Shown: positions 8,617-18,308, counted from the first letter of the stretch. The stretch is DNA of 64,000 nt from an uncultured Lachnospiraceae bacterium (GCA_900544445.1 UQVK01000004.1:28093-92092); one strand, 5' to 3'. The notes: generated from the letters alone by a model not told the origin. A program made the numbers and translations.

Positions 8617-9318
8617 ATGGTAAATAAACAGAAAATTTTGATTGTAGATGACGACAGCAACATTGCGGAGCTGATTTCCCTGTATCTGACCAAGGAATGC
8701 TTCGACACCATGATCGTTGGAGACGGAGAATCCGCTCTCAAGATGGTGGACAGCTTTTCTCCGAACCTGATTCTGCTGGATCTGATGCTTCCTGGCATCG
8801 ATGGCTATCAGGTCTGCCGGGAGGTGCGCAGCCATTCCAACATCCCCATCATCATGCTCTCCGCCAAAGGTGAGATTTTCGACAAGGTGCTGGGGCTGGA
8901 GCTGGGCGCGGACGACTACATGGAAAAGCCCTTTGATTCCAAGGAACTTGTGGCACGGGTGAAGGCGGTTCTTCGCCGCTACAAGGCCGCCCCCGCCGCA
9001 AAGGAGCAGCCGGCCATCAAGTGCGTGGAATATCCCGATCTGATCGTCAACCAGACCAACTACTCCGTGATCTACAATGGAAAGACCATCGATATGCCCC
9101 CCAAGGAGCTGGAGCTTCTCTATTTTCTCGCCTCCTCTCCGAACCACGTATTCACCAGGGAGCAGCTTCTGGATCAGATCTGGGGGTATGAATACATCGG
9201 CGATACCCGCACCGTAGACGTACATATCAAGCGTCTCCGGGAGAAAATCAAGGATCATGAGTCCTGGAGAATTGCCACGATCTGGGGCATCGGCTACAAA
9301 TTTGAGGTGAGACAATGA
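8617..9318 (+). CDS. OmpR/PhoB-type response regulator
   Basis: 233 residues. A receiver domain (about 1-120) has the acidic pair DDD near residue 10, the phosphoacceptor Asp in LILLDLMLPG (about 52) and the conserved Lys in MEKPFD. The C-terminal winged helix contains FTREQLLDQIWGY and TVDVHIKRLREKI. The start at 8617 is supported by AGAAAGGA. The gene overlaps the downstream histidine kinase by four bases (ATGA), so the pair is translationally coupled. The signal is unknown. Confidence 0.92.
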   Translation: MVNKQKILIVDDDSNIAELISLYLTKECFDTMIVGDGESALKMVDSFSPNLILLDLMLPGIDGYQVCREVRSHSNIPIIMLSAKGEIFDKVLGLELGADDYMEKPFDSKELVARVKAVLRRYKAAPAAKEQPAIKCVEYPDLIVNQTNYSVIYNGKTIDMPPKELELLYFLASSPNHVFTREQLLDQIWGYEYIGDTRTVDVHIKRLREKIKDHESWRIATIWGIGYKFEVRQ

Positions 9319-10736
9319 GGAAAACCCTCTACCTGAAATTCCTGCTCGCCTATCTGATTTTCGGCTTCTTCGGCTTCATCGTGGTTGCCACCTTTGGCTC
9401 CAGCATGACGCAGGAACATATGAAACGGGAAAAGGCAGACTCTCTGTATAAGGAGGCTACGCTGATTGCGAACACCTACGCTGCCGACCTGTACAGCAAC
9501 GAGGTTGATCTGGAGACGGTGAATACGCAGATGGATTCCCTGTCTCTTTATCTGGACGCAGTCATCTGGATTATTAACCCGTCGGGCCGCATGATTCTGG
9601 ACACAGATTCCCCGATTGATGTGGGTACTCCGCGTATTGTTGAGAATTTCAACGCAACGGATTTTGCCGGCTCCTACTATACGGTGGGGAATTTTTATGA
9701 AAGCTTTGACGAGGATATGCTCAGCGTATTCGCCCCCATCACCTCCAATTTCAAGGTGAGCGGTTATGTGGTCATCCATACCTCCATGGAAGACCTGAGG
9801 GTGACCAGCGAGGGGATCCTGAGCATTACCTACATCATTCTCGTCATCCTGTTTCTGCTCTCCCTGATCATCCTGATTTTCTTCACGGAAATGGTCTATC
9901 TGCCCCTCCGGAAAATCACGGAGGCCACGGAGCAGTACGCCGCCGGAAACATGCATTACGAGATTCAGGTAGACAGTGAAGATGAAATGGGGTATCTGGC
10001 CGCCACCCTTTCCTACATGGCGAATGAAATCGCCCGCAGCGAGGACAACCAGAAAAAATTCATCGCCAACGTCTCCCACGATTTCCGCTCCCCTCTGACC
10101 TCCATCCACGGCTATCTGGAGGCCATGCTGGACGGAACGATTCCGCCGGAGATGTATGAAAAATATCTGCATATCGTCCTGAACGAAACCGACCGGCTGA
10201 CCAAGCTGACCAACAGCCTTCTTACCCTGAATAACCTGAATACCAGAGGAATGGTTCTGGAAAAAACGGATTTTGATCTGAATACGGTAATCCGGGACAC
10301 GGCCGCTACCTTTGAGGGAACCTGCCAGCAGAAGCGGATCGCCATCGAACTGGTGCTCACGGGCGATGAGCTGTATGTCAACGCGGATATGGGAAAGATC
10401 CAGCAGGTGCTCTACAACCTCCTGGACAATGCCATCAAATTTTCCCACAACGATTCCGTCATCAAGATCGAGACCACGGAAAAAAACACAAAGGTATTCG
10501 TTTCCGTCAAGGACAGCGGCATCGGAATCCCCAAGGACAGCCTGAAGCTGATCTGGGACCGTTTCTACAAAACCGATCTGTCCCGCGGCAAGGATAAAAA
10601 AGGGACCGGCCTGGGCCTTTCCATCACCAAGGAGATCATCCAGGCGCACAACGAAAACATCAATGTCATCAGCACGGAAGGAGAGGGCACGGAATTCATT
10701 TTCAGCCTGCCCCTTTCCGACGAGGACGACGACTGA
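9315..10736 (+). CDS. Sensor histidine kinase
   Basis: 473 residues. There are two membrane helices (about 8-30 and 170-192) around an extracytoplasmic sensor region of about 140 residues. A HAMP linker, a HisKA domain with phosphorylatable His in NVSHDFRSPL, and a HATPase domain with N, G1 (DSGIGIP) and G2 (KGTGLGLS) boxes follow. It pairs with the response regulator that overlaps its start. The ligand cannot be read from the sequence. A strong hairpin follows at 10740-10779. Confidence 0.92.
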   Translation: MRKTLYLKFLLAYLIFGFFGFIVVATFGSSMTQEHMKREKADSLYKEATLIANTYAADLYSNEVDLETVNTQMDSLSLYLDAVIWIINPSGRMILDTDSPIDVGTPRIVENFNATDFAGSYYTVGNFYESFDEDMLSVFAPITSNFKVSGYVVIHTSMEDLRVTSEGILSITYIILVILFLLSLIILIFFTEMVYLPLRKITEATEQYAAGNMHYEIQVDSEDEMGYLAATLSYMANEIARSEDNQKKFIANVSHDFRSPLTSIHGYLEAMLDGTIPPEMYEKYLHIVLNETDRLTKLTNSLLTLNNLNTRGMVLEKTDFDLNTVIRDTAATFEGTCQQKRIAIELVLTGDELYVNADMGKIQQVLYNLLDNAIKFSHNDSVIKIETTEKNTKVFVSVKDSGIGIPKDSLKLIWDRFYKTDLSRGKDKKGTGLGLSITKEIIQAHNENINVISTEGEGTEFIFSLPLSDEDDD

Positions 10737-10739
10737 AAA

Positions 10740-10779
10740 ACGGGCCGCGCACATCTCTTTTTCGATGTGTACGGCCCGT
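10740..10779. terminator. Bidirectional terminator hairpin
   Basis: A 16-position stem, ACGGGCCGCGCACATC against GATGTGTACGGCCCGT with two mismatched positions and an 8-base loop, begins four bases after the kinase stop and separates it from the convergent gene at 10815. Confidence 0.65.
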
Positions 10780-10814
10780 TCTGGTGCCCTTTTCAACGGC
10801 TGCTTCTGCCGCAT

Positions 10815-12341
10815 TTATTTCTGTGTCCGCTCCCGGTACTGCTGCATGCTGTATCCCTTCAGAGAGGCGGAAGGGTATTCTGCCATCACCCGTGTCATCA
10901 TTTCTCTCACCCGTTTTGTCAGCCTCATGTTGTTTTCACCGAGAACCTCTTTCACTCCATTTTCAATCTTCTCAAATGAAAAGCCCAGAGCCGCTCCGGC
11001 CTTCAACAGGTTTTCCAGCCTGTAACAGTCCGGCACTTCCATCTGCTTTTCCACGATCAGATAATCCAGCAGCTCAGGCATGGAGGGAGGCATAATATCT
11101 TCCCGCCGGCATTCCTCCAGCTCCTCTCTGGTCTTCGGGCAATAATCAGGAACCCGGAAAACTTCCCTCTGGCTGAGAATACGCTGCACATCGTCGGGAT
11201 CCTCCAGACAGGAAAGATATTCCACACCTCCATCCTCAGGCTGCAGTTCCATCAGCTTATATCCGAACTTCATTGGAAGAAACATTTCCTCAAACTCCTG
11301 TCTGCTGCAATCCTCCGGGTAAAGAGCGAGGAACATCTCATACAGCCTGTCCGCCTCCATGACCTGATAAAACTGAAGAATGGACAGAAACAGCCGTTCC
11401 CTCTCCGCTTTCTTCTCCAGCCGTTTCCCGTTTTCTCCTTCCATGAGACGGGAAGCGAATTCCACCGCCTCCTGCGTCATGTACAGGATTCCTCCTTCCT
11501 TTTCCTCCAGCAGCACCAGTCCCAGAATATTCATCATTCCCAGATCATCCCGCGCCACAATACATTCTCTCAGGCTGATCCGTCTGTCTCTGCTCATTTT
11601 TTCCAGCAGACAGATCCCCTCCGCGCACAGGAGCTTCTCCAGAAGCTCCGGCCGCTGCTTCAGTACCTTCACAATCGCAGCCGCTGCCTGTTTTGCGGAA
11701 CCCCCTTCCTTCTTCTGCTTTCCGGCTTTCCGTTCTGTTCCGCTCTCCAGGATCTCCATGATCACACAAAGCTCCTCCGGTTCATGTCCGGCCAGAAGCG
11801 TCTCCATTCCTTCGCTTTCATCCAGCACATCCACCTCTATCCGATCTTCCATAGCAAGGCGGAAGTCCTCCTCATCAAAGTCTTCTCCGCCAGAACCATC
11901 CTCATCTTCAAAGGAAAGCCAGTCCTCCTCCCAGTCTTCCTCCTCCCAGTCCGGATATTGCACCAGCCCGCCCTTTCCCTCCAGAATCTGCGCCTTCTTA
12001 TTTCCTCTGCCTTCTTCGACGGCCTCCACCGTCACATCAAACCTCCATTCGTCCCCGAAGTCATACAGATACAGCCACCGGTCTCCCTTTTTCAGATCCA
12101 GCTTTTCCAGCACAGCTTCCGCTGCGCTTCTCATCTCCTCATCAAAGGGGGAATAGTAGCCGTTCCTGTCATAAGCCTTTCTGTCCGGACTGAACATATA
12201 CAGATGATCCGCTGTAAAATCGTAGGAATCGAGAATCGCCATATGAAGATCGTCCAGCGTCCGTCCTCCTCCGATCCGAATCACCCGGTAGTTGTTCCTT
12301 CTGCCCTGGGGCTTTACTCTGAATACATATTCCTTCGCCAT
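10815..12341 (-). CDS. pRiA4b ORF-3-like protein
   Basis: 508 residues. The N-terminal 150 or so residues match the plasmid pRiA4b ORF-3-like domain, with the core WLYLYDFGDEWRF and an earlier IGGGRTLDDLHMAILDSY. A very acidic linker follows (WEEEDWEEDWLSFEDEDG region) and then a helical C-terminal domain of about 330 residues that I cannot assign. The domain family is widespread in bacteria, often on plasmids or near transposons, but no biochemical role is secure. It is a single-gene unit convergent with the two-component system. Confidence 0.75.
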   Translation of the reverse strand: MAKEYVFRVKPQGRRNNYRVIRIGGGRTLDDLHMAILDSYDFTADHLYMFSPDRKAYDRNGYYSPFDEEMRSAAEAVLEKLDLKKGDRWLYLYDFGDEWRFDVTVEAVEEGRGNKKAQILEGKGGLVQYPDWEEEDWEEDWLSFEDEDGSGGEDFDEEDFRLAMEDRIEVDVLDESEGMETLLAGHEPEELCVIMEILESGTERKAGKQKKEGGSAKQAAAAIVKVLKQRPELLEKLLCAEGICLLEKMSRDRRISLRECIVARDDLGMMNILGLVLLEEKEGGILYMTQEAVEFASRLMEGENGKRLEKKAERERLFLSILQFYQVMEADRLYEMFLALYPEDCSRQEFEEMFLPMKFGYKLMELQPEDGGVEYLSCLEDPDDVQRILSQREVFRVPDYCPKTREELEECRREDIMPPSMPELLDYLIVEKQMEVPDCYRLENLLKAGAALGFSFEKIENGVKEVLGENNMRLTKRVREMMTRVMAEYPSASLKGYSMQQYRERTQK

Positions 12342-12486
12342 TTGTTTTCTGTCCCTCCCTTTTTTCTTTTGTATCAGAAATCTGTCTCCATTATTTCATA
12401 AACAGGCAAAAAGGTAAAGGATAAAAACGAAATCTCGCGTTACAGTCCGCCGGCAGGCTGACAAAAAAATAACCGTTCCGCGCCGC

Positions 12487-13506
12487 TCACAGCCCCGTTC
12501 CATCCCACAGCGGTACGAAGCTTTCCTCTGCCGTTCCTCCCTCCTGGATAAAACCGTTCTCTATACCGATCCGTATGGCAAAATCTACCAGCCGTTCATA
12601 GGATTTTCTGCTTACCCGACGGTTCAGCTCCGGGAAGCTCTCAAAGCTTCTCATCGGCGTATATTGATTCATAATGCTGACGTAAATCCGGTTCCCATAG
12701 GTCTCATGAAGATAGCGCAGAACCTTCCGGGAATCCATACCCAGCCCCGGCAGCATCAGATGCCTGACGATCACGCCGCGCTTCATCAGCACCGTTCCGT
12801 CTTCCCTTTCCTCAAATACGGCTTCCGGCACCTGCCGCACCATCTCCGCAATGGCTGCGGACGCCGTTTCAAAGTAGTCGGGCGCATGGGAATAACGTTC
12901 TGCCGGCTCCGATGACCCGTATTTCAGATCCGGCAGATAGATATCAACCAGTCCATCCAGCAGCTTCAGGGTTTCCACCCTTTCATAGCTTCCCGTATTA
13001 TATACCACGGGAATGCGCAGGCCGTCCCGCTTTGCCAGCCTGAGGGCAGCCGCGATCTGAGGCACGAAATGGGTGGGCGTCACCAGATTGATATTGTTCG
13101 CGCCCTTTCCCTGAAGCCGCAGAAAGATCTCGGAAAGTTGCTCCACACCCACCGGCTGGCCTGCCCCGCCCTCAGCAATCACGCTGTTCTGGCAGAACAC
13201 GCAGCGCAGAGGACAGCCGCTGAAAAACACCGCGCCGGAGCCCTCCTTTCCGGAGATGCAGGGCTCCTCCCAAAAGTGCAGCGCCGCCCGCGCCGCATAA
13301 ATCCGGGAGGTCTGCCCGCAGTAGCCCGTTCTTCCGGAAAGCCGGTTCACATGACAGGCCCGTGGACAGAGCGCGCAGTCCTGCATTAATTTTTCATAGC
13401 CGAATGTGCGGGCCTCATCCGCCGCCTTCTTCATCTCGGCCACGCGTCCCGTTTCGGCTGTCCGTTCCGATTCTGTTGCCTGTTTCGCTTCCGTCATCCG
13501 TTCCAT
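12487..13506 (-). CDS. Radical SAM protein, PflA-related (COG1313 type)
   Basis: The radical-SAM cluster motif is CPLRCVFC (CxxxCxxC), preceded by an N-terminal cysteine region CALCPRACHVNRLSG...CGQ typical of this pyruvate-formate-lyase-activase-like group. Further core motifs follow (NLVTPTHFVPQI, DIYLPDLKYG, RHLMLPG). It probably generates the 5'-deoxyadenosyl radical for an unidentified protein or small-molecule substrate. The start at 13506 has AGGAAG just upstream; an upstream in-frame ATG at 13551 has no ribosome site, and the low-complexity N-terminus makes later starts possible. No glycyl-radical enzyme is adjacent. Confidence 0.8.
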   Translation of the reverse strand: MERMTEAKQATESERTAETGRVAEMKKAADEARTFGYEKLMQDCALCPRACHVNRLSGRTGYCGQTSRIYAARAALHFWEEPCISGKEGSGAVFFSGCPLRCVFCQNSVIAEGGAGQPVGVEQLSEIFLRLQGKGANNINLVTPTHFVPQIAAALRLAKRDGLRIPVVYNTGSYERVETLKLLDGLVDIYLPDLKYGSSEPAERYSHAPDYFETASAAIAEMVRQVPEAVFEEREDGTVLMKRGVIVRHLMLPGLGMDSRKVLRYLHETYGNRIYVSIMNQYTPMRSFESFPELNRRVSRKSYERLVDFAIRIGIENGFIQEGGTAEESFVPLWDGTGL

Positions 13507-13697
13507 ACGCTTCCTGGCTCCTGCTTTCCTGATTTCCACATTTTCGTCCATCGCTTTTTTGAGGAAGCGGTTCCTTTACAGGGAGGCGCCAAACAGCTGC
13601 TGTAATGCAAAAACTGCGTCAGACTACCTCATTTTTCCGAAATAATCTAACGCAATTCTCTCTATCCGCTGAATCGGCATATCCGCTTCCAACCATT

Positions 13698-13969
13698 TTA
13701 AAACCGTGCGTCCTGCTTCGAACCTTATGCCCCTATGCGTTACCTCTACAGTTAACTCCGCCAGGCACCCTCACGGCACACGAAAAATTCTGCTTAGTGC
13801 TGCTTTGTTCCCAACCTGACACGGTTCACAGACATCCGTTGCGCAAGACCCAAACTTCATCGCCACTTATAGAGGGCAGCCATACAAGCGCTGGCCCTCG
13901 GCCGGACATCACCCCTGCTATAGCGGATTTCAGGTACAGGAGGCCGCTGCTCTCCCGGCTGCACGGTTT
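13698..13969 (-). ncRNA. ffs: Signal recognition particle RNA, large bacterial type
   Basis: Minus-strand RNA of about 270 bases. Near its 5' end it has the Alu-domain sequence GTACCTGAAATCCGCTATAG, and in the middle the S-domain loop GTGTCAGGTTGGGAAC followed by AAGCAGCACTAAG, the Ffh-binding signature. Its ends pair (CCGTGC with GCACGG). It lies immediately downstream of tadA, the same order as Bacillus subtilis tadA-scr, although dnaX does not follow here. Ends are estimated from the closing stem and promoter position. Confidence 0.9.
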
Positions 13970-13973
13970 ATTC

Positions 13974-14003
13974 AGTATACCTTTTTTCAGTGGGATTTGT
14001 CAA
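13974..14003 (-). promoter_or_regulatory. Sigma-A promoter of SRP RNA
   Basis: Minus strand TTGACA (13998-14003), 18-base spacer, TATACT (13974-13979). It is placed to start transcription at the 5' end of the SRP RNA and overlaps the 3' end of tadA. Confidence 0.75.
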
Positions 14004-14571
14004 TCCCCGGACCGGAAATTGCAACTACCGCTTTTCTTTCCCTTCTTTCTTCTTTCACCCGTACCCTGAGCTCCTTAAAAAACTGTTTCAGCATGTCGCT
14101 GCATTCCTGCTCCATGACGCCCCGGATGACATGCACCTGATGGTTGAAGCGGGAATCCTCCAGAATATTCAACAGAGAACCGGCGCATCCGGCTTTGGGA
14201 TTCATGCAGCCGATCACGGTTTCCGGGATCCGGGCCTGCACGATCGCCCCGGAACACATCTGACAGGGCTCCAGGGTCACATACAGCACGCATTCCTCCA
14301 GCCGCCAGTCCCCGAGCTTTTTACTGGCCCTGTTGATGGCGGTGATCTCCGCGTGGGACAGGGTATTTTTATCCGTATTCCGGCGGTTATAACCCCGGCC
14401 GATCACTTTTCCGTCGTGCACAATCACGCAGCCGATCGGCACCTCGCCCAGCGCATATGCCTTTTTCGCCTGCTTCATGGCTTCCTTCATAAACCGGATA
14501 TGACGCTTCACCTCTTCCGGCGTCAGCCCTTCCTTCCAACCGTTTTCTTCCACGCCTGCTTCCATCTTCAT
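13987..14571 (-). CDS. tadA: tRNA adenosine(34) deaminase TadA
   Basis: Converts A34 to inosine in tRNA-Arg(ACG). Zinc-deaminase motifs are complete: SHAEITAI (His and catalytic Glu) and LEPCQMCSGA (two Cys ligands), followed by the family segment NPKAGCAGSL. The start is taken at 14571 because GGAGAAGG stands directly upstream; the first in-frame ATG at 14601 falls almost on a TATTAT-like -10 and would be leaderless. The last residues (ISGPGIDKSH) are encoded over the SRP RNA promoter. Confidence 0.9.
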   Translation of the reverse strand: MKMEAGVEENGWKEGLTPEEVKRHIRFMKEAMKQAKKAYALGEVPIGCVIVHDGKVIGRGYNRRNTDKNTLSHAEITAINRASKKLGDWRLEECVLYVTLEPCQMCSGAIVQARIPETVIGCMNPKAGCAGSLLNILEDSRFNHQVHVIRGVMEQECSDMLKQFFKELRVRVKEERRERKAVVAISGPGIDKSH

Positions 14572-14629
14572 CGTCCTTCTCCACGCATCTTGCACATTCA
14601 TCCAAAACTTTTTATAATAACCTGTAACA

Positions 14630-14655
14630 GTTCAGGAAGACGCACCGTCCTGAAC
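14630..14655. promoter_or_regulatory. Inverted repeat between tadA and the nrdG-like gene
   Basis: GTTCAGGA and TCCTGAAC form a perfect 8-bp stem with a 10-base loop in the divergent intergenic region. It could be an operator or a leader hairpin. No T-run follows on either strand. Confidence 0.35.
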
Positions 14656-14697
14656 ATATCTCCAAACACAGGAAATCATAACAGGAAAAGGTGACAA

Positions 14698-15393
14698 ATG
14701 CAAATCTGTGGTTTTAATAAAACAACTTTACTGGACTATCCCGGCCACGTGGCGGCCACCATTTTTACGGGCTGCTGCAATTTCCGCTGTCCTTTCTGCC
14801 AGAACGGAGACCTTGTCCTCCATCCCGCCCGGCTTCCCCAGCTTGACGAGGAGGAAGTTCTGAAGGTGCTTTCCAAAAGGCGCGGCATCCTCACCGGCGT
14901 CTGCGTCACCGGCGGAGAACCGACGCTGCAGCCGGATCTGGCCGTTTTTCTCAAAAAAATAAAGGAGCTCGGGCTGCTGGTGAAACTGGATACCAACGGC
15001 TATCGCCCGGAAGTCGTTGAAGATCTTTTCCGTCAGGGGCTTCTGGACTATATTGCCATGGACATCAAATCCTCCCCGGAGCATTATGCGGCTGTGGCCG
15101 GATTTCCGGGACTGCAGATGGACCGGATCCGGGAAAGTGCCGCCTTCATTCAGGGCTGCGGTCTTCCCTATGAATTTCGTACCACGGTGGTGCGGGAGCT
15201 TCATCGGGCGGAGGATTTTCTCTCCATCGGACGCTGGCTGCAGGGCGCAGAGGCCTATTTTCTGCAGTCCTACCAGGAAAGTGAAGGCGTGATCTCCCCT
15301 GTTTTCAGCGCTTATTCCAAAGAAGAGCTGGAGGCCTTCCAAAGCCTTCTGCTTCCTTTCATTCCCAATACCCGTCTCCGCGGCGTGGACTGA
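14698..15393 (+). CDS. Anaerobic ribonucleotide-reductase activating protein-like radical SAM enzyme (NrdG2/TIGR02495 type)
   Basis: 231 residues. The N-terminal TTLLDYPG and the radical-SAM cluster CCNFRCPFCQN (CxxxCxxC) are followed by VTGGEPTLQP and DTNG, the SAM-contact motifs. This matches TIGR02495 proteins annotated as anaerobic ribonucleoside-triphosphate reductase activating proteins. No nrdD lies within the window, so the partner glycyl-radical enzyme is unproven. AAAAGGTG precedes the ATG. It converges on the gene at 15404 with only ten bases between. Confidence 0.82.
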   Translation: MQICGFNKTTLLDYPGHVAATIFTGCCNFRCPFCQNGDLVLHPARLPQLDEEEVLKVLSKRRGILTGVCVTGGEPTLQPDLAVFLKKIKELGLLVKLDTNGYRPEVVEDLFRQGLLDYIAMDIKSSPEHYAAVAGFPGLQMDRIRESAAFIQGCGLPYEFRTTVVRELHRAEDFLSIGRWLQGAEAYFLQSYQESEGVISPVFSAYSKEELEAFQSLLLPFIPNTRLRGVD

Positions 15394-15403
15394 ACGGTTT
15401 CCC

Positions 15404-16528
15404 TTATATCCTTACCCTTTTCATGTAATAGCCGAAATCTCCCTGCTGTGCAGGCTCCCGTTTTCCTTCAAACGCTTCGAAGCCGAACATTTCCGCCGCC
15501 ATTTTTTCCCGTTCATAATAAACGCCGGGCACGCCCAGATAATAGCTCTCCCCCTCCTCATCCGGATATCTTCCCAGAATCACATGACGGTAATTATAGT
15601 AACCATGAAGCAGAAAGCTGTTATGCACCAGCTTCTGATATTCCCTGCCCAGAATCACAAAGTCGCCGGGGGTGATGGAGAGAAACATCCGCTCATCTCC
15701 AAACGGATGAACCTTCGGATACATGTGCTGAAGCTGCTCCCATTTATCCTCATAAAAGGTCTGGTGTATCACGCCCTTGCCTTCCTCTTCCGGGGCCGCC
15801 CTGCGCATGCTTTGTCCCCGTACAGCTTCCTTCGCATGCGGCGGAGCCGTTTGTGGGCCTGCGGCAGGCGGCGGTGCCGGACTGTCCGCAGTCTGCGGGG
15901 ACGTCCGCCCATCCATCGATGCAGATACCGGTGTTCCCGCCGCCTGCAGGCAGCGGCCTTTCGGGCAGCAGGTTCTCTCCGGAACGGGGATTTCCTTCTC
16001 TGCCGGAGGCGTTTCCGGCACAGGCGCTTTCGGTGAAAACCTTACCGCCAGAGATCCTTCCGGCGGAACCATTTCCGGCGCGGATGCTTTCGGCAGGGGT
16101 GTTTCCGGCACAGATATCTCCGGCATGGCTGGTTTGGGCAATTCCGTTCCCCGACCGGAAAGCTTCCAGGTTCCTTTCAGATATCTCCCGCCGGGAAGTT
16201 CCGCCCGCAGGCCGCAGATTTCCCGGAACAATCTTCCGCCCCGTGTCATGGCTTCCGGCTCCATGGTACGTTCATAGCTGCCTTCTCCCTTCTGCAGCAG
16301 AATTTTATCCACCAGCGCTCCCGTCTCGTCGCGGAGGTCAAAAAAGCCGGTGTCCGATTCCCCAAGCCCGCGGATTCTCATCTGCCACCTCAGCCCCCGA
16401 TCCGTTTCCTCCAGTTTCAGGAATCCGGCATTTCCGGCCCGTTCACCGGCCTTCCACAAATCCATGTATACGATCTGCCTGTTGTAGTAGAACACCCTTG
16501 TCCTCCTTCCCGAAGCGTTTTTATCCAT
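15404..16528 (-). CDS. Unknown Lachnospiraceae protein with Pro-rich linker (DUF6128-like)
   Basis: 374 residues. An N-terminal beta-rich domain (about 1-125) is followed by a long low-complexity linker with repeated P-E-T/S units (about 130-245) and a conserved C-terminal domain (about 255-374) containing FLSITPGDFVILGREYQ and NSFLLHGYYNYRH. The C-terminal block resembles proteins named DUF6128 in Lachnospiraceae, recalled without a search. No signal peptide or membrane helix. Function unknown; the linker suggests two tethered domains. Confidence 0.65.
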   Translation of the reverse strand: MDKNASGRRTRVFYYNRQIVYMDLWKAGERAGNAGFLKLEETDRGLRWQMRIRGLGESDTGFFDLRDETGALVDKILLQKGEGSYERTMEPEAMTRGGRLFREICGLRAELPGGRYLKGTWKLSGRGTELPKPAMPEISVPETPLPKASAPEMVPPEGSLAVRFSPKAPVPETPPAEKEIPVPERTCCPKGRCLQAAGTPVSASMDGRTSPQTADSPAPPPAAGPQTAPPHAKEAVRGQSMRRAAPEEEGKGVIHQTFYEDKWEQLQHMYPKVHPFGDERMFLSITPGDFVILGREYQKLVHNSFLLHGYYNYRHVILGRYPDEEGESYYLGVPGVYYEREKMAAEMFGFEAFEGKREPAQQGDFGYYMKRVRI

Positions 16529-16689
16529 CCCTTTACAATCTCCATTCTATTCGCGGCTTTCTCCTCTTATGAAAAATTTTTTAACTCTATGTGCCTTTTA
16601 TGGCACATACCGGAATATACAGATGTAACCATTTTATTCCATGCTCTGCAGCAGCACGGCGGCCCGAACAGAGTTCGAGCTGAAGTAAG

Positions 16690-16717
16690 GCCGCCTGACG
16701 GCGGCGAAAAAAGGAGG
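16690..16717 (+). promoter_or_regulatory. GC hairpin directly before the ribosome site of the XRE gene
   Basis: GCCGCC-TGAC-GGCGGC (16690-16705) is followed by GAAAAA and the ribosome site AAGGAGG (16711-16717), six bases before ATG. The same design recurs before thlA, the gene at 18477 and ahcY. Confidence 0.6.
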
Positions 16718-16722
16718 TCATT

Positions 16723-16980
16723 ATGAATCAGAATGAAAAAATATTCGAGGAACCAAACGGCTTTTCCAAAGTCATCGCGGGACGTATCTCCACACAGCTG
16801 TCCAGGCACAACTGGTCACTGAAAACGCTTTCCGACAGGTCAACCGTGCCCTATGAAACCATCAAAAAGGTGGCAAACGGAAAGATCCGGAATCCATCCC
16901 TGAAAAATTTATTCAAGATCGCTGAAGCCTTTGACTGCAGTATCGATTATCTTGCCGGGAGGCAGGACTCCGCTTCATAA
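16723..16980 (+). CDS. Small XRE-family HTH regulator
   Basis: 85 residues consisting almost entirely of one helix-turn-helix ([23 protein letters not shown]) with the usual C-terminal [12 protein letters not shown] segment. It belongs to the single-domain HTH_26/XRE group. The start is fixed by AAGGAGG at a spacing of five. No effector domain, so it probably binds DNA as a dimer; target unknown. It precedes thlA on the same strand, about 140 bases apart with an intervening leader hairpin. Confidence 0.82.
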   Translation: MNQNEKIFEEPNGFSKVIAGRISTQLSRHNWSLKTLSDRSTVPYETIKKVANGKIRNPSLKNLFKIAEAFDCSIDYLAGRQDSAS

Positions 16981-17070
16981 AAGTTCCCGTTCACTCCGCG
17001 CGAAAACGCATTGCACCCTCCCCTGTACAGTGCTACAATAAGGCCACAGGCCGTCTTACGGTCATTTTAT

Positions 17071-17117
17071 GCCGCCTTCGGGCGGCCGCACGAGTCAGGA
17101 GTTCGTGCAGAAGGAGG
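17071..17117 (+). promoter_or_regulatory. Two leader hairpins and ribosome site of thlA
   Basis: GCCGCC-TTCG-GGCGGC (17071-17086, a UUCG tetraloop) and GCACGA/TCGTGC (17088-17108) stand side by side and run straight into AGAAGGAGG (17109-17117), six bases before the ATG at 17124. Confidence 0.6.
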
Positions 17118-17123
17118 ATTCAT

Positions 17124-18308
17124 ATGAGCAGAAAAGTAGTTTTGGCAGGCGCATGCAGAACCGCCATCGGTGTGATGGGCGGCGCGCTTTCCACCGTTCC
17201 CGCAGCGGATCTCGGCACCATTGTCATCAAGGAAGCGCTGAATCGTGCGGGTGTGAAGCCCGAACAGGTAGACGAGGTTTATATGGGCTGCGTGCTTCAG
17301 GCAGGTCAGGGCCAGAATGTGGCCAGACAGGCTGCCATCCATGCAGGCATTCCGGTTGAGGTTCCCGCCACCACCGTAAACGTTCTGTGCGGCTCCGGCC
17401 TGCACTGCGTGAACCTGGCCGCAAAGCTGATCGCCAGCGGAGATGCGGACATCATTGTTGCCGGCGGCACGGAAAGCATGTCCCGCGCGCCTTACCTGGT
17501 ACAGCAGGGCCGTTACGGCTACCGCATGGGCAACGCTCCCCTGGAGGATGCCCTGTTAAAGGATGCGCTTACCGACGCATTTTACGGCTACCACATGGGA
17601 ATGACCGCAGAAAATATCTGCGAGCAGTGGGGACTGACCCGCGAGCAGCTGGACGAGTTCGCTGCCAACAGCCAGCAGAAATGCGAAAAGGCCATGAATG
17701 AGGGCCGTTTCAAAGAAGAAATCGTTCCTGTAGAAGTAAAGACCAAAAAAGCCACCATCACTGTGGATACGGATGAAGGCCCCAGAAAGGGTGTAACGGT
17801 GGAGAGCCTTTCCAAGCTTCGTCCCGCCTTTAAGAAGGACGGCGGACTTGTGACCGCAGGAAACGCTTCCGGCATCAACGACGGCGCAGCCGCCATCATC
17901 GTCATGAGCGAAGAAAAGGCGAAGGAACTGGGCGTTACCCCCATGGCGACCTGGGTTGCCGGAGAGCTGGCAGGCGTGGATCCTTCCATCATGGGCATCG
18001 GACCTGTTGCCGCCACCAGAAAAGTGATGAAGAAAACCGGCATGGAAATCGGCGACTTCGACCTGATCGAAGCGAACGAGGCTTTTGCCGCTCAGTCCGT
18101 GGCCGTAGGCCATGATCTCGGTTTCGATCTGGATAAACTCAATGTGAATGGCGGCGCCATCGCTCTGGGTCATCCGGTGGGCTGCTCCGGCTGCCGTATT
18201 CTGGTTACCCTGCTTTACGAAATGCAGCGCAGGGATGCCAAGACCGGCCTCTCCACCCTCTGCGTAGGCGGCGGCATGGGCTGCGCGGCAGTGGTGAAGA
18301 GAGACTGA
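17124..18308 (+). CDS. thlA: Acetyl-CoA C-acetyltransferase (thiolase)
   Basis: 394 residues, typical of biosynthetic thiolases that condense two acetyl-CoA to acetoacetyl-CoA, the first step toward butyrate in anaerobes. The acyl-accepting Cys lies in NVLCGSGLH (about residue 89). [21 protein letters not shown] (active-site His) and the terminal [10 protein letters not shown] with the second catalytic Cys are all present. No other butyrate gene (hbd, crt, bcd) is adjacent, so it stands as a single gene with a double-hairpin leader and a perfect terminator. Confidence 0.94.
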   Translation: MSRKVVLAGACRTAIGVMGGALSTVPAADLGTIVIKEALNRAGVKPEQVDEVYMGCVLQAGQGQNVARQAAIHAGIPVEVPATTVNVLCGSGLHCVNLAAKLIASGDADIIVAGGTESMSRAPYLVQQGRYGYRMGNAPLEDALLKDALTDAFYGYHMGMTAENICEQWGLTREQLDEFAANSQQKCEKAMNEGRFKEEIVPVEVKTKKATITVDTDEGPRKGVTVESLSKLRPAFKKDGGLVTAGNASGINDGAAAIIVMSEEKAKELGVTPMATWVAGELAGVDPSIMGIGPVAATRKVMKKTGMEIGDFDLIEANEAFAAQSVAVGHDLGFDLDKLNVNGGAIALGHPVGCSGCRILVTLLYEMQRRDAKTGLSTLCVGGGMGCAAVVKRD

